Positions 36,383 to 51,200 of a stretch of 64,000 bases of DNA are shown here, piece after piece. The notes under the pieces were generated by a model, which did not search any database, had not been told where the DNA came from, and saw only the letters and a program-made list of their open reading frames with translations. Within the stretch, counting starts at the first letter, position 1; every line of letters starts with the position of its first letter. Source of the DNA: Haemonchus contortus (taxonomy: Eukaryota; Nematoda; Chromadorea; Rhabditida; Trichostrongylidae); NCBI GenBank assembly GCA_000469685.2, contig LS997562.1, positions 31,827,715-31,891,714 on the forward strand, in the 5' to 3' direction. A program made the translations under genes and the position numbers.

Positions 36383-39268
36383 TCAAATGGTGCGACTTCC
36401 ATACAATAACTTTGTCAAGTCGGAAGATATTAAGATTGGTGCTGCGATCCTGAAAACTTCCTTATCTTTTCGGATTATGAAGGTTCTCTTAAAGACAGCA
36501 TTAGTAATGCTGTGGAATGCTACAACAATGAATCATCGGCAACTTCCAGTAATGCTGGCGACTGCACCCACTTTCCAACAAAAGCATAACAACGTTATTC
36601 CATATGTTTAACAGGGCTGGATCTTCAGCATCATACTAATAATATTAATATTAACTCAAATACCTGATGTTCAACATCTTGCACTCCAAATGTGTCATCC
36701 GTTCCATTCAATTTATCGCGAAGTCTTGCGATAGCAGTCTCCGAAACGAATGAGGGGCGCTCGCCTCGGCTCGATTCCACTTCTTCGAAGTTAGAAATGG
36801 TCTCACGAAGCAACACTGAGGCCAGTCCGAGAATAACCTACAACTCATTCGTACCATAGTCTTCAATGCATTCATACTTTCTTAGGAGATTGACTCGAAT
36901 TGACTCGAACCCACATGCTTGCTTTCTCGAAGTAGTCTCATTGTACGGACTGCCCCTTCCAGAAGTTGTCCATCCGTCCCTTCAATAAGAATCGGATCCA
37001 AAAGATCTCTTGTGAGGCGAAACGGAACCCTTTCAGGAATGGGTAATGTTCTTTTGCTGTACTCTAGGATCATACCTGCAACAAAATTAGTGATACCTAT
37101 GACACATTGAGATCGCTAACCAACTTTTAACCTTCTGTTTTCTGTGTACTATTTATTCAACATTTATACCGCTGTACGTCATTCTGAAGGTTCTCTGATG
37201 TTCGTTCCTTGTTTCAAGCTTCATTTTGCGGGAATCTCAAAAGAACGTCTAAGGAGCTCTCTATGGGCAGATTCGTATCACTTTGCTTAATAAGTTTGAA
37301 CTTGGGTGAAAAACTGTGAAGGCTCAAAAAAGTATTGTGAAAGCTTGGGAAATATGTGTTTTTTCGATTTCCAGTGCTATTATCTGGTTCCGAAAATCCT
37401 GATTCGAGGACGCAAATCTCTAGCGAGTCGAGGTAAGAGAATTGAACTTGATAGCGGCTGCCCCAAGTCACAGGAGGAGGTGGATCAACGAAAAACTTTG
37501 CGTAGTAAGAAGAAGGTCCCAGTGCCATTTCGACCGTCACCAAGCATTTGGAAAACTTGGAAATTGAAAAAGGTGTATTAGTGGGTAACCTGAAGTAAAC
37601 AGTGAACAGATGTTCTTCACTTCTCATGAAAAACGCTCCAGAGTTGAACGACCTCGGCTATGAAGCATTGCCTCATCCGGCACACTCACTAGAACTGTCA
37701 GCAACGGATGACCATATTTTCAAGCATCTCAACAACTTCATCAAGGGCAGGATGTCCGAGAGTCACATGGATGCTGAACTTCGTTCAGTGACTTCATTGC
37801 TTCCAGAAATTCGAATTAATGTCACAAGGCAACTCCTGCTTTTGCAAAACGATGGCAGAAATGTGTCCATTCTTAGGTCATTCGATTTAATAAAGCTTTG
37901 GACGTTCGAAGTTACGCACCAAAACACGCAAATATTTTGTGCACATCCTAAAATTAAAACAAGTGTAAACTGAAACCTCACCCAAATCGATATGGACCAA
38001 TTTGCAGGTGTCCATTTCAAAGAGCACATTGCTAAGGTGACGGTCACCAAGGCCGACAACATACGTCACTGGAAGTAAACAAAGTTCTGTATACTGGTAT
38101 TTCATTTTATTTTGACTACTCTTACATAAGTTCAATAAACGGGACCACCTGTGACGGATTATCTCAGTCTACATACTACTCGTAGCTGATAAATTTTCAC
38201 GAGATTGATAATTTTGAATTTTATTATCTCGAAAACAACCTTCGAAGATAAGCTAAGGAGGAGTATCCAGTGTTATACTAATGCATCAGTCATAAAATTT
38301 CTGTTCGGTGGGCTGGCCTGGAAAACCTTACTTTTGGAACCTACCTATACTCCATTGGGCGAGACTCCGTCTATAATTGGCGATCGCCTGGGTCCAAGAT
38401 TGAACTGTGCTGTGCTGTTCATAGAAAAAGTGCCTAAAATTACCTGCTAAGGGTCACCATCAACAAAGAAAAGAAGTGAGCCGTAGAGGTACAAGAAATT
38501 CGAATGCAGAAAGCTCAACTACTCACTAACGTACGGGATGAGGAAAAACGAGGGTGAAACTACCTGAACACCGGTTTGAAGACAGCACAAGCTTCACGAA
38601 ACATCCTTGACGCTTCGTTTACTTGTGTTCTGGCGGCGTCCTTCAAATTAGTTCGCACCTGCAGTGCCTTCATATCTCCTGGCTCTTCTCTCGCATGGAG
38701 GCCACTCACAAGATCCGTTCCACATAGAAGCTCTTCTGAAGGAGCAAGTTATCCTTTCGACATATGAGTGTTTAATTCCTTTACAAAGCAAACCCACTCA
38801 CTTAGCGATACTGTCCCTTGACAAAATTCTATGATACCACACTTGCTATCTAGAGGCACCACCTCAAAAAAAGCGATGACCTCAGATTGACAGATTGAAC
38901 TTGTCAAACCCGTATACCAACATTGAGATGTTTCATAGAAAGTTCGCTCACCTTGTAGGTGCGCAGGAACGCTGATGGCTCCGACCGATTCAGGATTCCG
39001 TTGACGATCGAGAAAAGTTGCTCGACGAGACAATCCTGTCGAACGTCTTCGTTCTGAATTTGACTGAGTAAGAGCGGCATCTTTCATAAGTTTAGTACAT
39101 GGACCATCTATAGCGGATTACCTTCCAAATAATTTTGTAAATTTTCCCATCGCTTCCCTTCGTCCGAAAAATTTTGGGAGCCGACAGTCCATCAGCTTGA
39201 ATACAGATCCGCTCCATTGCTCCCCACATGATGATGTTATGGCCGGAATAGTCAGATGCGGTACCCAA
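36383..39268 (-). CDS. atm-1: ATM kinase domain and FATC exons
   Basis: Eight exons join without frame breaks: 39122-39268, 38952-39053, 38802-38862, 38564-38735, 38345-38433, 37982-38068, 36915-37075 and 36664-36837. They encode, in order, GLSAPK and GSDGK (glycine-rich region), EDVRQD (the PIKK DDLRQD helix), TYKVVPL, IEFCQGTVSL, KPVFR, the catalytic loop GLGDRHLSNVLF and the activation-loop start HIDLG. ERVPFRLTRD follows, then the segment before FATC. Catalytic Asp and Asn and the metal-binding Asp are all present, so the enzyme should be active. The last exon, proposed at 36383-36460, ends DLTKLLYGSRTI then stop. It lines up with the FATC end of ATM, but the near-invariant Trp is replaced and its acceptor is poor. 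That exon alone is about 0.4 confidence. Confidence 0.9.
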
Positions 39269-42200
39269 CTAAGAAATTAGTGATATCGATTCCACGGTAA
39301 AATCCTTAGAAATAATGTAACTACCTTCTGATCAACGATTGGAAGTGGTACTCGCTTGAGAACATCCGCTTGGGAAATTATGGATAGCCCATCCATCATT
39401 TCATATTGAGCTGCAAAATGAGAATTGTGCATGAACTCATTGTTGACAACTAGTAAAGGAAAAGTTTGAGTCAAACGAGCCTATTGGGGTGGCGTCAAAA
39501 TCACAGAAGTAACCTTGAAGGACAAAACTTTAATCTTACCATTCCAAGTAAGTAAATATCGGCCAATGACCGGGCAAATGGAAAACAGACCACTGCTGAC
39601 TCAAAACCAAAATCTAATCACCTTTATTCCCAGGAAGCTGCCGTTTTTTGAAGAATCGCGTGTCGGTTATCGTGACTGATACAAACTGTATGTAGGCGAC
39701 ATGTGCAATGGTCATGTCCTCGATAATTTCATGAAGTCGAGATCTTGCAGTTTTATCCAAGACACGTCGTTCAGCCTCCTCCAGTAGTGTATCCACAATA
39801 TATGAGTGATTCTAAATGCGTGAAAATGGGCAAAAATGGTAATTGGGCAAATTGAAGAATGGCGAAGCAAAACTGATCGCATACCTCATTGAATTTATAC
39901 ATGAGGACGGTGTGTAAAACATGATACGGATAGGCAATTATTAGTTTTACAATCATCTGCAAAAGATCAAATACTACAGTTACTGCTTTCACAATAAAAA
40001 GCAAAATAGAATAAAATTTTATAATGATATGAAATTTCAATACTTACTGTTCTGATGACAGGAGCCAGCATGCTTTTAGCAAAGCAGTGAGACATCAGAT
40101 GGCTAACTACGGGCACCCATATAGCTGGCACCATACCGGTGGCAATGTATCCCTTGAATACGGCACTATTGTGTACTACGTTCAGAGAAACCCGTTATGT
40201 CACCGTTTGAGCTAACTTAGGCTTCAAGGATCACGAGGATTTCCGATTAGGTGAAGATAAAAACAAATTTATTTAGTTTTACACTTAAAAAAATCGCTTC
40301 TGGATCCACAGATGACCAGCATATTGCTGTCTGCCACATCTCTATTCAGTGCACACCTATAAAAAATGAGCGTAGAATACTATTATTTATAGCATAATTT
40401 AGCCTCTTTAATGCACTTCTCTTCTGACAACTCTGCTGCCATGCGATCCTTCTCACAAAGGCCAACCTAGGTGATTTTGCAACATTTTATTAGTAGAACT
40501 TCACCTATTTCTTAGCATAAACCAAGTATGGTGCTCCCCTACATTGAGATCCACAAATGCTAGTTTAACGAAAAAAATGAATCTGAAGTTGTTAATACAC
40601 GTAGCATTCTGGAAGCAAATCCAGGAAACCCGTGGTGCAGAGAGTTCTATGTCTTTGTTTTTAGATGCGTGGGCATTCAAATGATTGAATTCCTCTAATT
40701 GCTCGGTAGGTCCTGGCTGTAGTTCATTATAGCAGTACTCCGATTGCATAATGCGGTGTGCGCAGGCCGTGTTCTGGCCTCATCCCCAGTGTAATTTGGT
40801 AAACGGTACGATTGCTGCTCACCTTGAAGGCTTTGACGACGTCCTTATCATGATCAAATCGAAATATCACATCAATGAGTGGGAAAATGAGTCTCAAGAT
40901 GTCATCATCTCGTTCCGCCAGTTGACACGGCTGTTTCACGTACGGTTGTGAGAGTAGCCCTGATGAATATGATTTCGAATTTCTCATTCAATCTTCAAAA
41001 AGCACGGCAGAGATTTAAAAAAAAAAAGGACTAAACGTACTTAGAGCCTCTAGACCAGCAGCTACAGTATCAATAGCCGTTGATATCAATTTTCGCTTCA
41101 CAGTTTGCACTGCCTCTTTCTCGCATCGTAATTCACACTCAATGCGTCGAGCCGTATGAGATGGAGGGCTAAAAGGAAATGCTGATGAGCGAAATAAAAT
41201 GAGAAGCGGGAAGGAACGATGAATGTACAGGAGAATACCCCTGTGCCGCTACACTCCGCTGTCTTGTCCATTCGCGGATTGCGTCTTCTCTCATACGGAA
41301 TGCTCTCGATTCCATGTGTTCCTCTATTCCAGAAAGCTGACGAGCTGACAGACGATGCAGCAACGAAAACAGTCGGAGACGGGCGTCACGGGAAATGGAT
41401 CGTTCTTCAATGCTCTCGATATCCTCAAAATCTTCACCATTGAGACGTAAGAATATTGAACATCAGAAATACAATAGGAGAACAAGTTGGATTAGTGTTG
41501 TGGTAGAAAGCAGCAATAGACATGCTCTGACGACTTTTCTACACAAGGCGGACGATGAATTTTTGTTCACAAAATATCGAAGGATCGAGTCCTGCTCTGC
41601 TTGTGAAGCCTATCATTCTGTAGTGGTCATTTGAAGACGAAGTGGAATTACTTAGACCTGTACTACTAGGTTCGAGTGTTGCTTTATAGAGCACTCGCAT
41701 CACAAAGCGCATCACAGCAACGCTTATCCTAACTCACTTCACGAAAATTTAGACTCTTAGCGGCAATTTTGATGCAGTGGTGCACAGAAATCCACGCTGA
41801 CCCCAAACTAAAGGATAGCTGCAGCTGCAGATCTGCTGGCGAATGGGGCTTATCTCAAACTACTGCCAACCCTGCAGAGGGTTAAGAATTTTTGCTAGGC
41901 CTCGGGATCCTAACTGAAGGATGCACAGGCTTAGGTTGTCCTGCTTTATGGCAGTAACCAGCTATGTCACATTAAATAGCAGGACTTCTTCCAATCAGAA
42001 TGAGTTTATCGTCATAAGGCCCTTTACCTAATTTATTTCACTAGTGCGTCAGCATAATTCTTGTTTCGTATAAAAAAAATAAATAAGCGTTGCTTGTTTG
42101 AGCAAACAACGCTGAGTCTATAATTTTGGGAAACTTCTGAAATCTTTCACCTTTTTGAGAATGCATACAACAACATACCTGGCGGAGAAGGGTAATTGCT

Positions 42201-45200
42201 TCATCCAGCATATTTTTGTGGTACGCCAACAATTCTGCGAGTAAACATCGGGCTTCAACTCTAACATTTGTTTCGCTGAACTGATAGCTTTTTTAACATC
42301 TACTTCGCTGAACATAACTACTCAAAAAACATAACAAATTTCTCGAAAACGCTTACCCAGAATCTAACAGTACCCGCAACAGATGGTCCGCTGTGTTAAC
42401 ATCACCCTTAGCAATAAGAACGCAACATTTCTCCACAGTAGATAAATTGCTGGTGTTCTGATCAAGAATGGACAAACACGGCTGAAATTGTACTTTTGGT
42501 CCACCTATGTAAGAACAGGGATGAGGTGATGTAGTAGCAAGGAGCGCACTATCAAGCACGCATGGTCATTGGTTTTAGATCTCGATTTTCTCCCAGGTCC
42601 TTGAGTAGAGCATCGTGTGTTTCATCACTGTCAAGTAACATAACATCAATCCGTTGAAATGAGGATGTAGAGGGACTGGATATAGCTGGACTGGGTCAAA
42701 CAAGCATCCCGTACACTACAGCAGTTTAATGAAAACAACTTACAATAAACGCCTTCCTTTCACATAGCTTCTTCACTAACACAGAGATTATAGAATTATC
42801 ACCACTTTCATCAATTGTGAAGGACTTTGCCTGATTACGACGGAATGAGCATAAAGCGTAAAGTACCAGCCGATTGAAAGGCATTCTCTAAAATGGGACA
42901 AAAATGCAATGACAAAAAGAAGAATACAATAGTATGAATCAACAAACCATAAGTTCGTCTCCGCTCGGTTCGTAAGAAGGCCGGAGAACATTAAGGTCAC
43001 AGAGATTATTTATAATCGAAGGGTTAGGCAGTTCATCAGTCATAACATTTTCACATTCAACACCTCTGAAAATCACTTTGACAGTACACTTACCACAATT
43101 TAGGTGTAATGTTCGAATACATCTACAATGCATGAGCGAACTAAAGAAAACGACACATACTCTATGTAACAGAGAATTCCTTTCAACGAGTCAACACCAC
43201 GATCGGCAACATGCAAGGCGGAGAACAGGCTCTCCTCATGAGAACTGAATCTGCAACAAAAGTGATTAAAAGTACTTTCCTGGCAACATCATGGGATGTA
43301 TAGAAGATTTCAGCATAAATATCGGCTGGTTTTCAAAATCACTATGAAGCGGAATATGCACTAGAAGCCCTCGTGTTTGAGATGTTAACAAATTAAAAAA
43401 GGTTTTCCGGAGGGTCTTCGTAGTGCTACGTTTAGATGTGCACCCATCACAACTTTGAAAAAAGATAAAAAGTTCAGTAATTAACGAATTACTTTTTTGG
43501 ATAGCCCACGTCTGTCCACTCTTCTCTTCGAAGAGCCAAACCGTATTTCAACTCTCTGCAGCGCTCACAGTAGTCGAGTCCACTGAGCGATAAATTTGAA
43601 TTTTCAATAAACAGTACACTGGGATGGTAACTCACCAAAACCAGTGAGCATCCACTAAGTCTTGATGTGATGCTGCTGCATTTGATATCACATCCAACCA
43701 CTCGAATCGAGCTTTTGAAAGCAGCACACGCACGTTGTCGTCATTCTAAAAATTAGGTGTGCTAAAGAAAGTGATAGAGAAAAAGTCACGGATATCATTT
43801 CTGAAGAATTTCATGGCAGGTCGCAAGACAATAAAAGTCTAGGATCCAGTACCGCTGACCTGTTCTTTTATAGGTAGTGATCGGAGCGCAGCAGTCGACT
43901 CGAGAGCTAAGTAGGTTCTCTTCAGAAGCTCAAGAAGCTGTTTGTCCTGTACTCTTTTGCCATCCAAGGCTGCCAAATGGCGACAGCCCTCTTTTGCCAT
44001 CAACCTACAACCGCAGTGGCGAAAGTACACTGGGTGAATCTTTCTATGAATATAATTCTCACATATCGTGAAGTACATTTGTCACAGCATATGCGAATGA
44101 TGGGAGTTTTGCCAATAAACAGCATTTAGTGAGAGAACACATCCCATCAAAACAAAGCTGATCATCTAATTTGATACGCGATAAGCGGTACAATCCAACA
44201 CCGTCTATGCATTCCGCCAGACAATAGGCCATTCTACACCTAGCTGATTCCATGGATTCATTAACTTCTAAAAGTACTTCTCTCTCCTGATGATAAAATC
44301 GTGCAAATGGTATTACCTGATTCTATTACAACACCAGCGTACTGTAGCAATGTGCTCACGGCTGCCTCCCCATCGGAGCTGTCTAGGGCCAACACATATG
44401 GAGCAAGAATTTGGCACAACTTAGGCTGAAAACATAAGAACTGGCAACAAGTATAACAGCAGTCTGCAAGTGAAATACATAGTGTTGGCGATTATTGATT
44501 CAAGCGACAGTCGGGTCAGCCTTCAGCGATTTGGAAAACCGGAAGCCAAAGTTTGAAGATTGTGAGAGGTAACTTATCAACCGACCACATTCACGGCGTG
44601 CTTCTTAATAACTTCGAAAATAGCGAAATCCGCGTCACCGCAATTGACGACTTCCATGAAATCACAAAAGAAGCAAGACAACCATCGTGAAACGCCACTG
44701 TTGCCGTTACAGTACTGGAACACTTGGGAAAGTAAAGAACAAGATTCAAAATGAAAAAAAAACATTTTCTCATGACGCACTGAGTTTTTCTTGTCGTTAG
44801 CTTCACGGAGAATAGCCAAGTCACCAAGGGCACTGCAACTGAGGATGCGAAGGGCACTGCCAAAGGTATCGACAGAGTTAAGTCTAAAGCTTGAAATAAG
44901 TTAAGTTGTTAAGGAAATTGGAATTGATCGCTTCGCACTTACCTGGGATCGCTTAATTTCAAGAGACAGTAATCTCTTGTGAGAAGAAGAGCACTTCGAA
45001 GATCCATTTTTCTGCGAGGGACGGTAGAAGCGGTCCAATCCAACAAAGAAAGAACAGGTACTATGAACCGACGAAAATGTGGTAAGATATCCCATGCAAA
45101 AAGTAAGCGAGACACAATTTCTGAACAACTCTTTTCTGCGATACTCGAAGAGATGAAAGAGGCAAGTGAACTCATAAAAAGTCAGTAAAAACGCATTCAC

Positions 45201-48200
45201 CATCTCTGCATGAATTGCTAGGTAAATATAGGCAACCATGTTGCTCTTCTAACGAAAAGCGTAGTTTTTTCCAAAACCAGAGGGAGAGGAAGACTCTAAT
45301 GTCCTTAACAAATAAATGCAGTTTACAACGAGTTAGGCTTGTTCAACTCACCTTCACGTTGCCAGTACGCAGGAATTCTTCAGCCATCGAAGTGATGAAA
45401 TGCTCATCCACACTGACGCTTGCACATGGGGAATCTCCTTGAATACATCTCATGAGAGTAACTTCTGCAGGGGAGAAGCAGTCAGATGCCCCTAGTTGGG
45501 CAAAAATTTGAGAAGTCAGATGTGGGTGGCTGGAAATAACATCAATTATCACATGAAAAAGGCACTAAAAATAGAGCTCACAGGGATGCTAAGTTAAGTA
45601 AAAAGCACCAGGCCGTTGACAGTGGCCTAACGCCGGGCCTCCCTCCTTATTGTGATAGAGTTGTAATAATCGGATGACCGCCCATTCATCATTTGGGACC
45701 TATGATACTTTTCGGAACAATGAACCTTACAGAGGACTGACACAATATGGTAGTCCTGTCACCTACCATCAGTATTCCCATCTTTCGTCTTGTACTACCA
45801 AATTTGAACGCGCAATGTGAACGGGAACAGAAGTTATTAGGTTTCGCTCAAACCCCGCCCATTGTGGGCGGAGTCCGGTCCTGCCACCCACCACAAGCGT
45901 TCCCATTCTGCCGCCTATACTCCTACCGAGTTTGAAATCTCTAGGTCCACGGGAACCGGAGTTATGGATTTCCGGTCACACCCACAGACAACAGACACAG
46001 ACAAACCAACAATCACACCTTAGCGCATTTATGAATAGGATCTTTATGGGGACATGTACCGCAAATCGTGAAGAAGAGCAATAATTCAAACAGCTACATC
46101 AAGAAGATAGATCATGACTAATATGGTTGAAAAGTGAATTCACCTCTGCGCAACGGTGTGGACCAATGATGAAACCACAGACGTAAAACCGAGAAGGAAA
46201 CCTTGTTCCATTTTCTTGTCCAGCGCCTTTCTTTTAGGGGAACGGGCTATAATTACCAGATTGTAGAAAAACATCATCCAGCTATTACGCGATATGCTTC
46301 TGAGACCCTGAAAAAAGGTAAAGGTAATGGCCACATTAAGAAAAGACCGTGACTCAAAGTTGTTGAGAAATGTGTGAATTTATGCTTTCGCTTTTCCTAA
46401 AAAAAAAGACCTTACAGCATTCCACAAACATGTCAGCGTATCATGCGGGTTATCCATGAATAGGTTCCAGAAAATGCCAGCCGTCTCATCACTGTGGCTA
46501 TAAAACAAATGTGTGCAGAAATTGTGAAATACATACTATGAAGATAGCCTTTCAAAATTGCAAAGATAGCTTTATTGAGAGCAGATCCAAAGAAGAAGAG
46601 GAGAAACAAGAATTGGAGAGAAGATTTTCGTATGTGTACCTTTCCAACACGGCCAGATTCAAGAAGAGAAGAGCTGGGAGAGCCTCAACTTTTACATTAT
46701 TTGTTTTCCCGCTGCTTATATCCTTGACGAGTTGATCGTTACGAAGTGGAGAAGGAACGCTAAACTCCGGAAATAAGGAACATAGCTTCAAAATTGAATA
46801 AATTTTATGCTAGATGATGTACTTTATGTAAGGAAGACGTTTGCGGCAAGACTGAGAAAGCATGATGGAGTTATAGTGACAGTCCAACACGTCAGGAAAT
46901 CCAACAATCATTTCCTCGCATGCCTGAAATAAATGGAATAAAAAAAAACACAAAAAAGTGAATTTTTCAAAGTGAAAGGAAACCTGAAGGATTTTTTCAT
47001 GCTGTATAATGTTTTCCAGTAGTTGGGTATGAAACCGAAACTTTGTAGGATCGGATAATGTCGTTCTGACCAGTTTCTGGAATAACATTTAAGAAATCGC
47101 TTAAGAGCAAGGATTTGTTGAATGAAAAAAAATTTAGACGTTTGCACGTGCATGCCTAGGAATGTTAAAGATCTAGGGATGAACTTTTCATGAACGAATA
47201 GATATATAATTTTTTGAGAACACATTCAGGCAGCAACACAGTTACGCTTAATATGTTCGAGTCTAAAAACCGTCATAAAAACAACAAAATCAATTGTGAT
47301 TGCACTAGAGCTTTAACATACTCACTAGCGCAGAAACCACATTGAACGAAGCTCTTTCAAATAGATTGTATATTAACGTCCAGTCCACCATTGATAATGG
47401 GAGGTTATCCAGATATCGTATCAAACAAGTTACACTGAGTGGGCTAAGATCAACCGTGACGGCTTCGTCATTCTAAAAATAACAAAGAAATCTTTCCCAT
47501 TTCTGAAAACTACATAACACCAGAAAAACGAGCCAGAAACGGAATTAAATTATTCTCACTTTGCATGCTCTTATAATGTATGTGTTGAGCAGCCGATAAT
47601 AAATCTTTCCCTCTCGCTCGCTGTATTCACCTTCCGAGACGTCTTCCTCGATCAAACGACTAAAGACGGCTTTAAATACAAAAGCATAATGTCACAAGAA
47701 CACTATGAATTTATAGAATTCAGAGCGTCCAAGCATTCGTTTATCACACCCTACCCTTTCCAATGGCCACAATTTCGAAGCCAGAGCCCTTAACATAGTA
47801 GCAAGCGAAAATTTAGCGGGGGGTTACATGTTCTATGGATATGGTTTCTAACACATCGCATGTTCCTATCTCCTGTTGACAAATTAGACATGGACATGAC
47901 TTGTTGGAGAACAATTTAGCATATTTTTGTTTTTTCTACTTATTTTGCCTTTCGAACAGGTCTGAGTAGACGCCATAGAGAGCGAGCTTATTCGAGAAAC
48001 CTGTTTAAATTTCAGTAATAACCTCCATATGTAGCTCTTTGAAAAAAAAAGTTGAAAAAAGAGCATCAATGAATGCTTAGGGTTTTGTTGCAAACAGGAT
48101 CTTTCCTTTTAAACTGGGCTCACTACCCAACATCTGCAGAAACTACAGCCCTTTACTTTAAAGTTCCTGGAAAAGAACTGAAAACTCACAAAATTTTTTC

Positions 48201-51200
48201 AGCAAGTCTTTTTCTGGACTCGGTATCAACAGCTTCTCCACATTCATCGAAAAGTAGAAGTAGGTCTGGAACTGTGTCCACATCACTGGCAAATCGCTGT
48301 AGGAGACGTCCAGCTGCGCAACGTAGACCCACGCAATTGTTTATACGTAGTTGGTCGCCAATCTTTCGCATCACGCTCCTCTACAATTTAGGAACTACAC
48401 AGTAGAAGTCATATTAGGTGATAGAGATGTTTCAACAAACATACGATCATGCCAGCGGAAACTTCGAATTGCACTTGCATAGATGCTAAATAAACAGCAA
48501 GAGTTGGGCAATCTTCCACTCTAGCAGTCAAAAGCTTGAGAAGGTTCGATGGGATCAAAACGCTGGATACTTCAATGGGGCGAATAAACGACAACGTTTG
48601 CGGTTTTAAGTTCGGTACAACTGCACAAAGCCACCGGTTCATATCCTAAAAGAAGGTCTCAAAATTCAAAAAAAAAAGCTTGGAGTAGGAAAAACGATCT
48701 AATGTGAGATGAAAATAAACCAACGTTGACTAGATCTGCTGCCTCCGCGCGGGGCTCAGTTCCGACTTTTGACAGAAAACCAGTAAAGGAGCACCAAAGC
48801 GAAATTCGCACTTCGTCGCAAACATCTGTAAAGTAGATGAAACAGCCATTTGAGAAGCGTGAAGTGAGATGCGAGAACCAGGTGGTAGAAAGTTTCCAGC
48901 AAACTGTCACTGACCAGAATGCGACCATCGCTCCGAGAAAAGATTGGTTATGTATTCCACCAATTCGTCCACAACAATGAGCGGAACAAAAGGAGCTGGA
49001 CTTGGACTTCTCCAAGGACTCACTGTTTTGACAAGGCCAAACTTTTCCAAGTCGCGCTCGATTCCATCGTTTGCTAAAGGACAGAGCTATGTCAAAATGA
49101 GGAAAACCACTCCTTTCGAAAAGCGGCCAACTGAGTGTAATAGGATGGGATTTCCTGAACCCGCTCACTGTGCAACACTACCTCCGTTTGACTTCCAAGG
49201 GCATAAAGGTTACCAAATGAGGACTGACTACCACACTGGCCTCTAAATAAATTAGGCCACAGAAGCGAGTTACTTATGAATTTTCGATGTAAAGAATAAA
49301 GCAAAATGCATCTCGCACAGAACTTTACCAAAACAAGTGAACCCAGAACAAAGCTAGTATGAAAGGTTCAAAAAAGCAAAAAAAAACAAGCCAAACTAGC
49401 TTACATTTGCTTGGGACAGTGGCAGATTTGAGAGCTGCAGCTGGATGAAGAGAAGCCAACGAAAACAACAATGTACCAATATTCCCTTCAGATTCGAGGC
49501 GGCTTACGAGCCACTCCGCCATTTGACAGCGGAATCTACAAGCTGACAGCCTGCTAGATCAATTCAGATGTGATGAGAACAACTCAAGTAGACCTCCACT
49601 CCTTAAGTCCCTTCTTCTTGTCGACGACCCCGGCAAAGGGTTTAATTTCATCGAACTCGGATTCAGTAATGAGGAACATGACCAGCTTGTAAATAACTTC
49701 CCCATGAAGGATTGAAATTCGAGACAGGATATCACAAATGATATCCACGAGATCTTCATGATCTCCTAGTTCCTAAAGATAATTGATCCTTGACGAATAC
49801 AACCTTTACCATTTAGACGAATAATTACAAGAATACTGGGGTTATCTATAAAAACAACTCGCTTACCGATCGATACTTCTTAATGAGGGAAAGCATTAGT
49901 GACGATGCCGGCTCAAAAACACCTTGTACATGGACCAAAGATAAGGCAAACTTCCAAAAGGATTTGATGGTCTTAAAATACTGATTTTTCAGTGAATCAG
50001 ATTAAGCGCTGTAAAGCTGCAGTCTATATGCTACTGTCTGAATTAATATTCTCACCTCTTTCCCATCGCTGCACAGTTTATCAAAAAGCCCTTCTCGAAA
50101 GAACAAGTCAAGTAACCGGCAGTAGACATACTTCTGATAGTCTCTTAAGTTTGCCAATGATATAAAAAGGAAATGAGGGCAACCAATCAACAGTAACATC
50201 GCCGTACAATTTGATATGTTCTCTGAAAGCCCAGAGCTTAGATGCCATGGTTGTAAGTCTGTGAGATTCGATGCGATGCCGCCATCGTGATATCATTTCG
50301 AGTGCCACAGAAAGACATGATACAATGTAATGGGGACGATCATTGAAGTCCACTCCTTCAGCAAGGTTCATGTCGAAAACAATCGAAAAACATACATGCT
50401 TATCAAGAGAACTTTGCACAAGGTACCATTTCAGCGCAAAACAAAACTCACGTCAAGACAATCCAGCTTCCTTCTACGTTTGGAACGTTGTGTGTACGAC
50501 GCCATACTGACATCTAAGTCACCCGCTGGTGTGTAATCAGCAATCAGTAATATCCTGAAATATAACACGGTCGAGGAGAAAATATTCAATGATTAAACTT
50601 GGAAAACCTTCAGCTCGTAAAAACATCGATAAAACCTGGAAAACACTAAACGCATGTAGCAGAGATCGTCTTATAAAAGAGATCATCTTATTCTATCAAA
50701 TCATACCTCGAAAATTCATTCGAGTTGGATTCATCAGTAATGAGATGTGAAAAAAAAGCAAAATGAAATGTGAACATGTTAAAACATACCTAGTGAAAAG
50801 GGGTACGTACTCATGTTTGAGATCATAATCTACCCGGCTGAGTGTTAGTGAAAGAAGAGCTCTGAAACAGAATTGTCTCCCAGCATGACAAGTACTCACC
50901 ATAATATATTACTAGGTTGTCGCAAAAACAATCGCGGATTTCATGCCGCAATTTTTTGCGCCACGTTTCCTACATGAGCGCTAGTGATCATGCACCCCAT
51001 CGCATGTCATTTTGAACGTTTGCTCTTCGGCTCCAAGATATATGCTTCTCTTGGTGTATTACGTCCCGCCTACGTAGTTTTGAGAAGCATAAGCCTGATT
51101 AAATACACATTCGGTACTGCACACAGCGCACAATGTAATGGTACTAAATTGACAATGTTCCAGCTTCAACTCCTTTCTTTAGGCTGTCGCCGTTGATTTA

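Noticed and set aside
37214..37627. 137-codon minus-strand frame in the ATM kinase intron
   Set aside because: The flanking ATM exons join perfectly in phase without it, it overlaps the mariner fragment and shows no known domain.
37887..38135. ATM catalytic exon starting upstream at 38135
   Set aside because: The frame stays open through the intron, but phase and family spacing place the exon start at 38068 after a TTCCAG acceptor.
48659..49168. 169-codon minus-strand frame as a single exon
   Set aside because: It runs through at least one ATM intron, and only parts of it fit exon frames of the gene.
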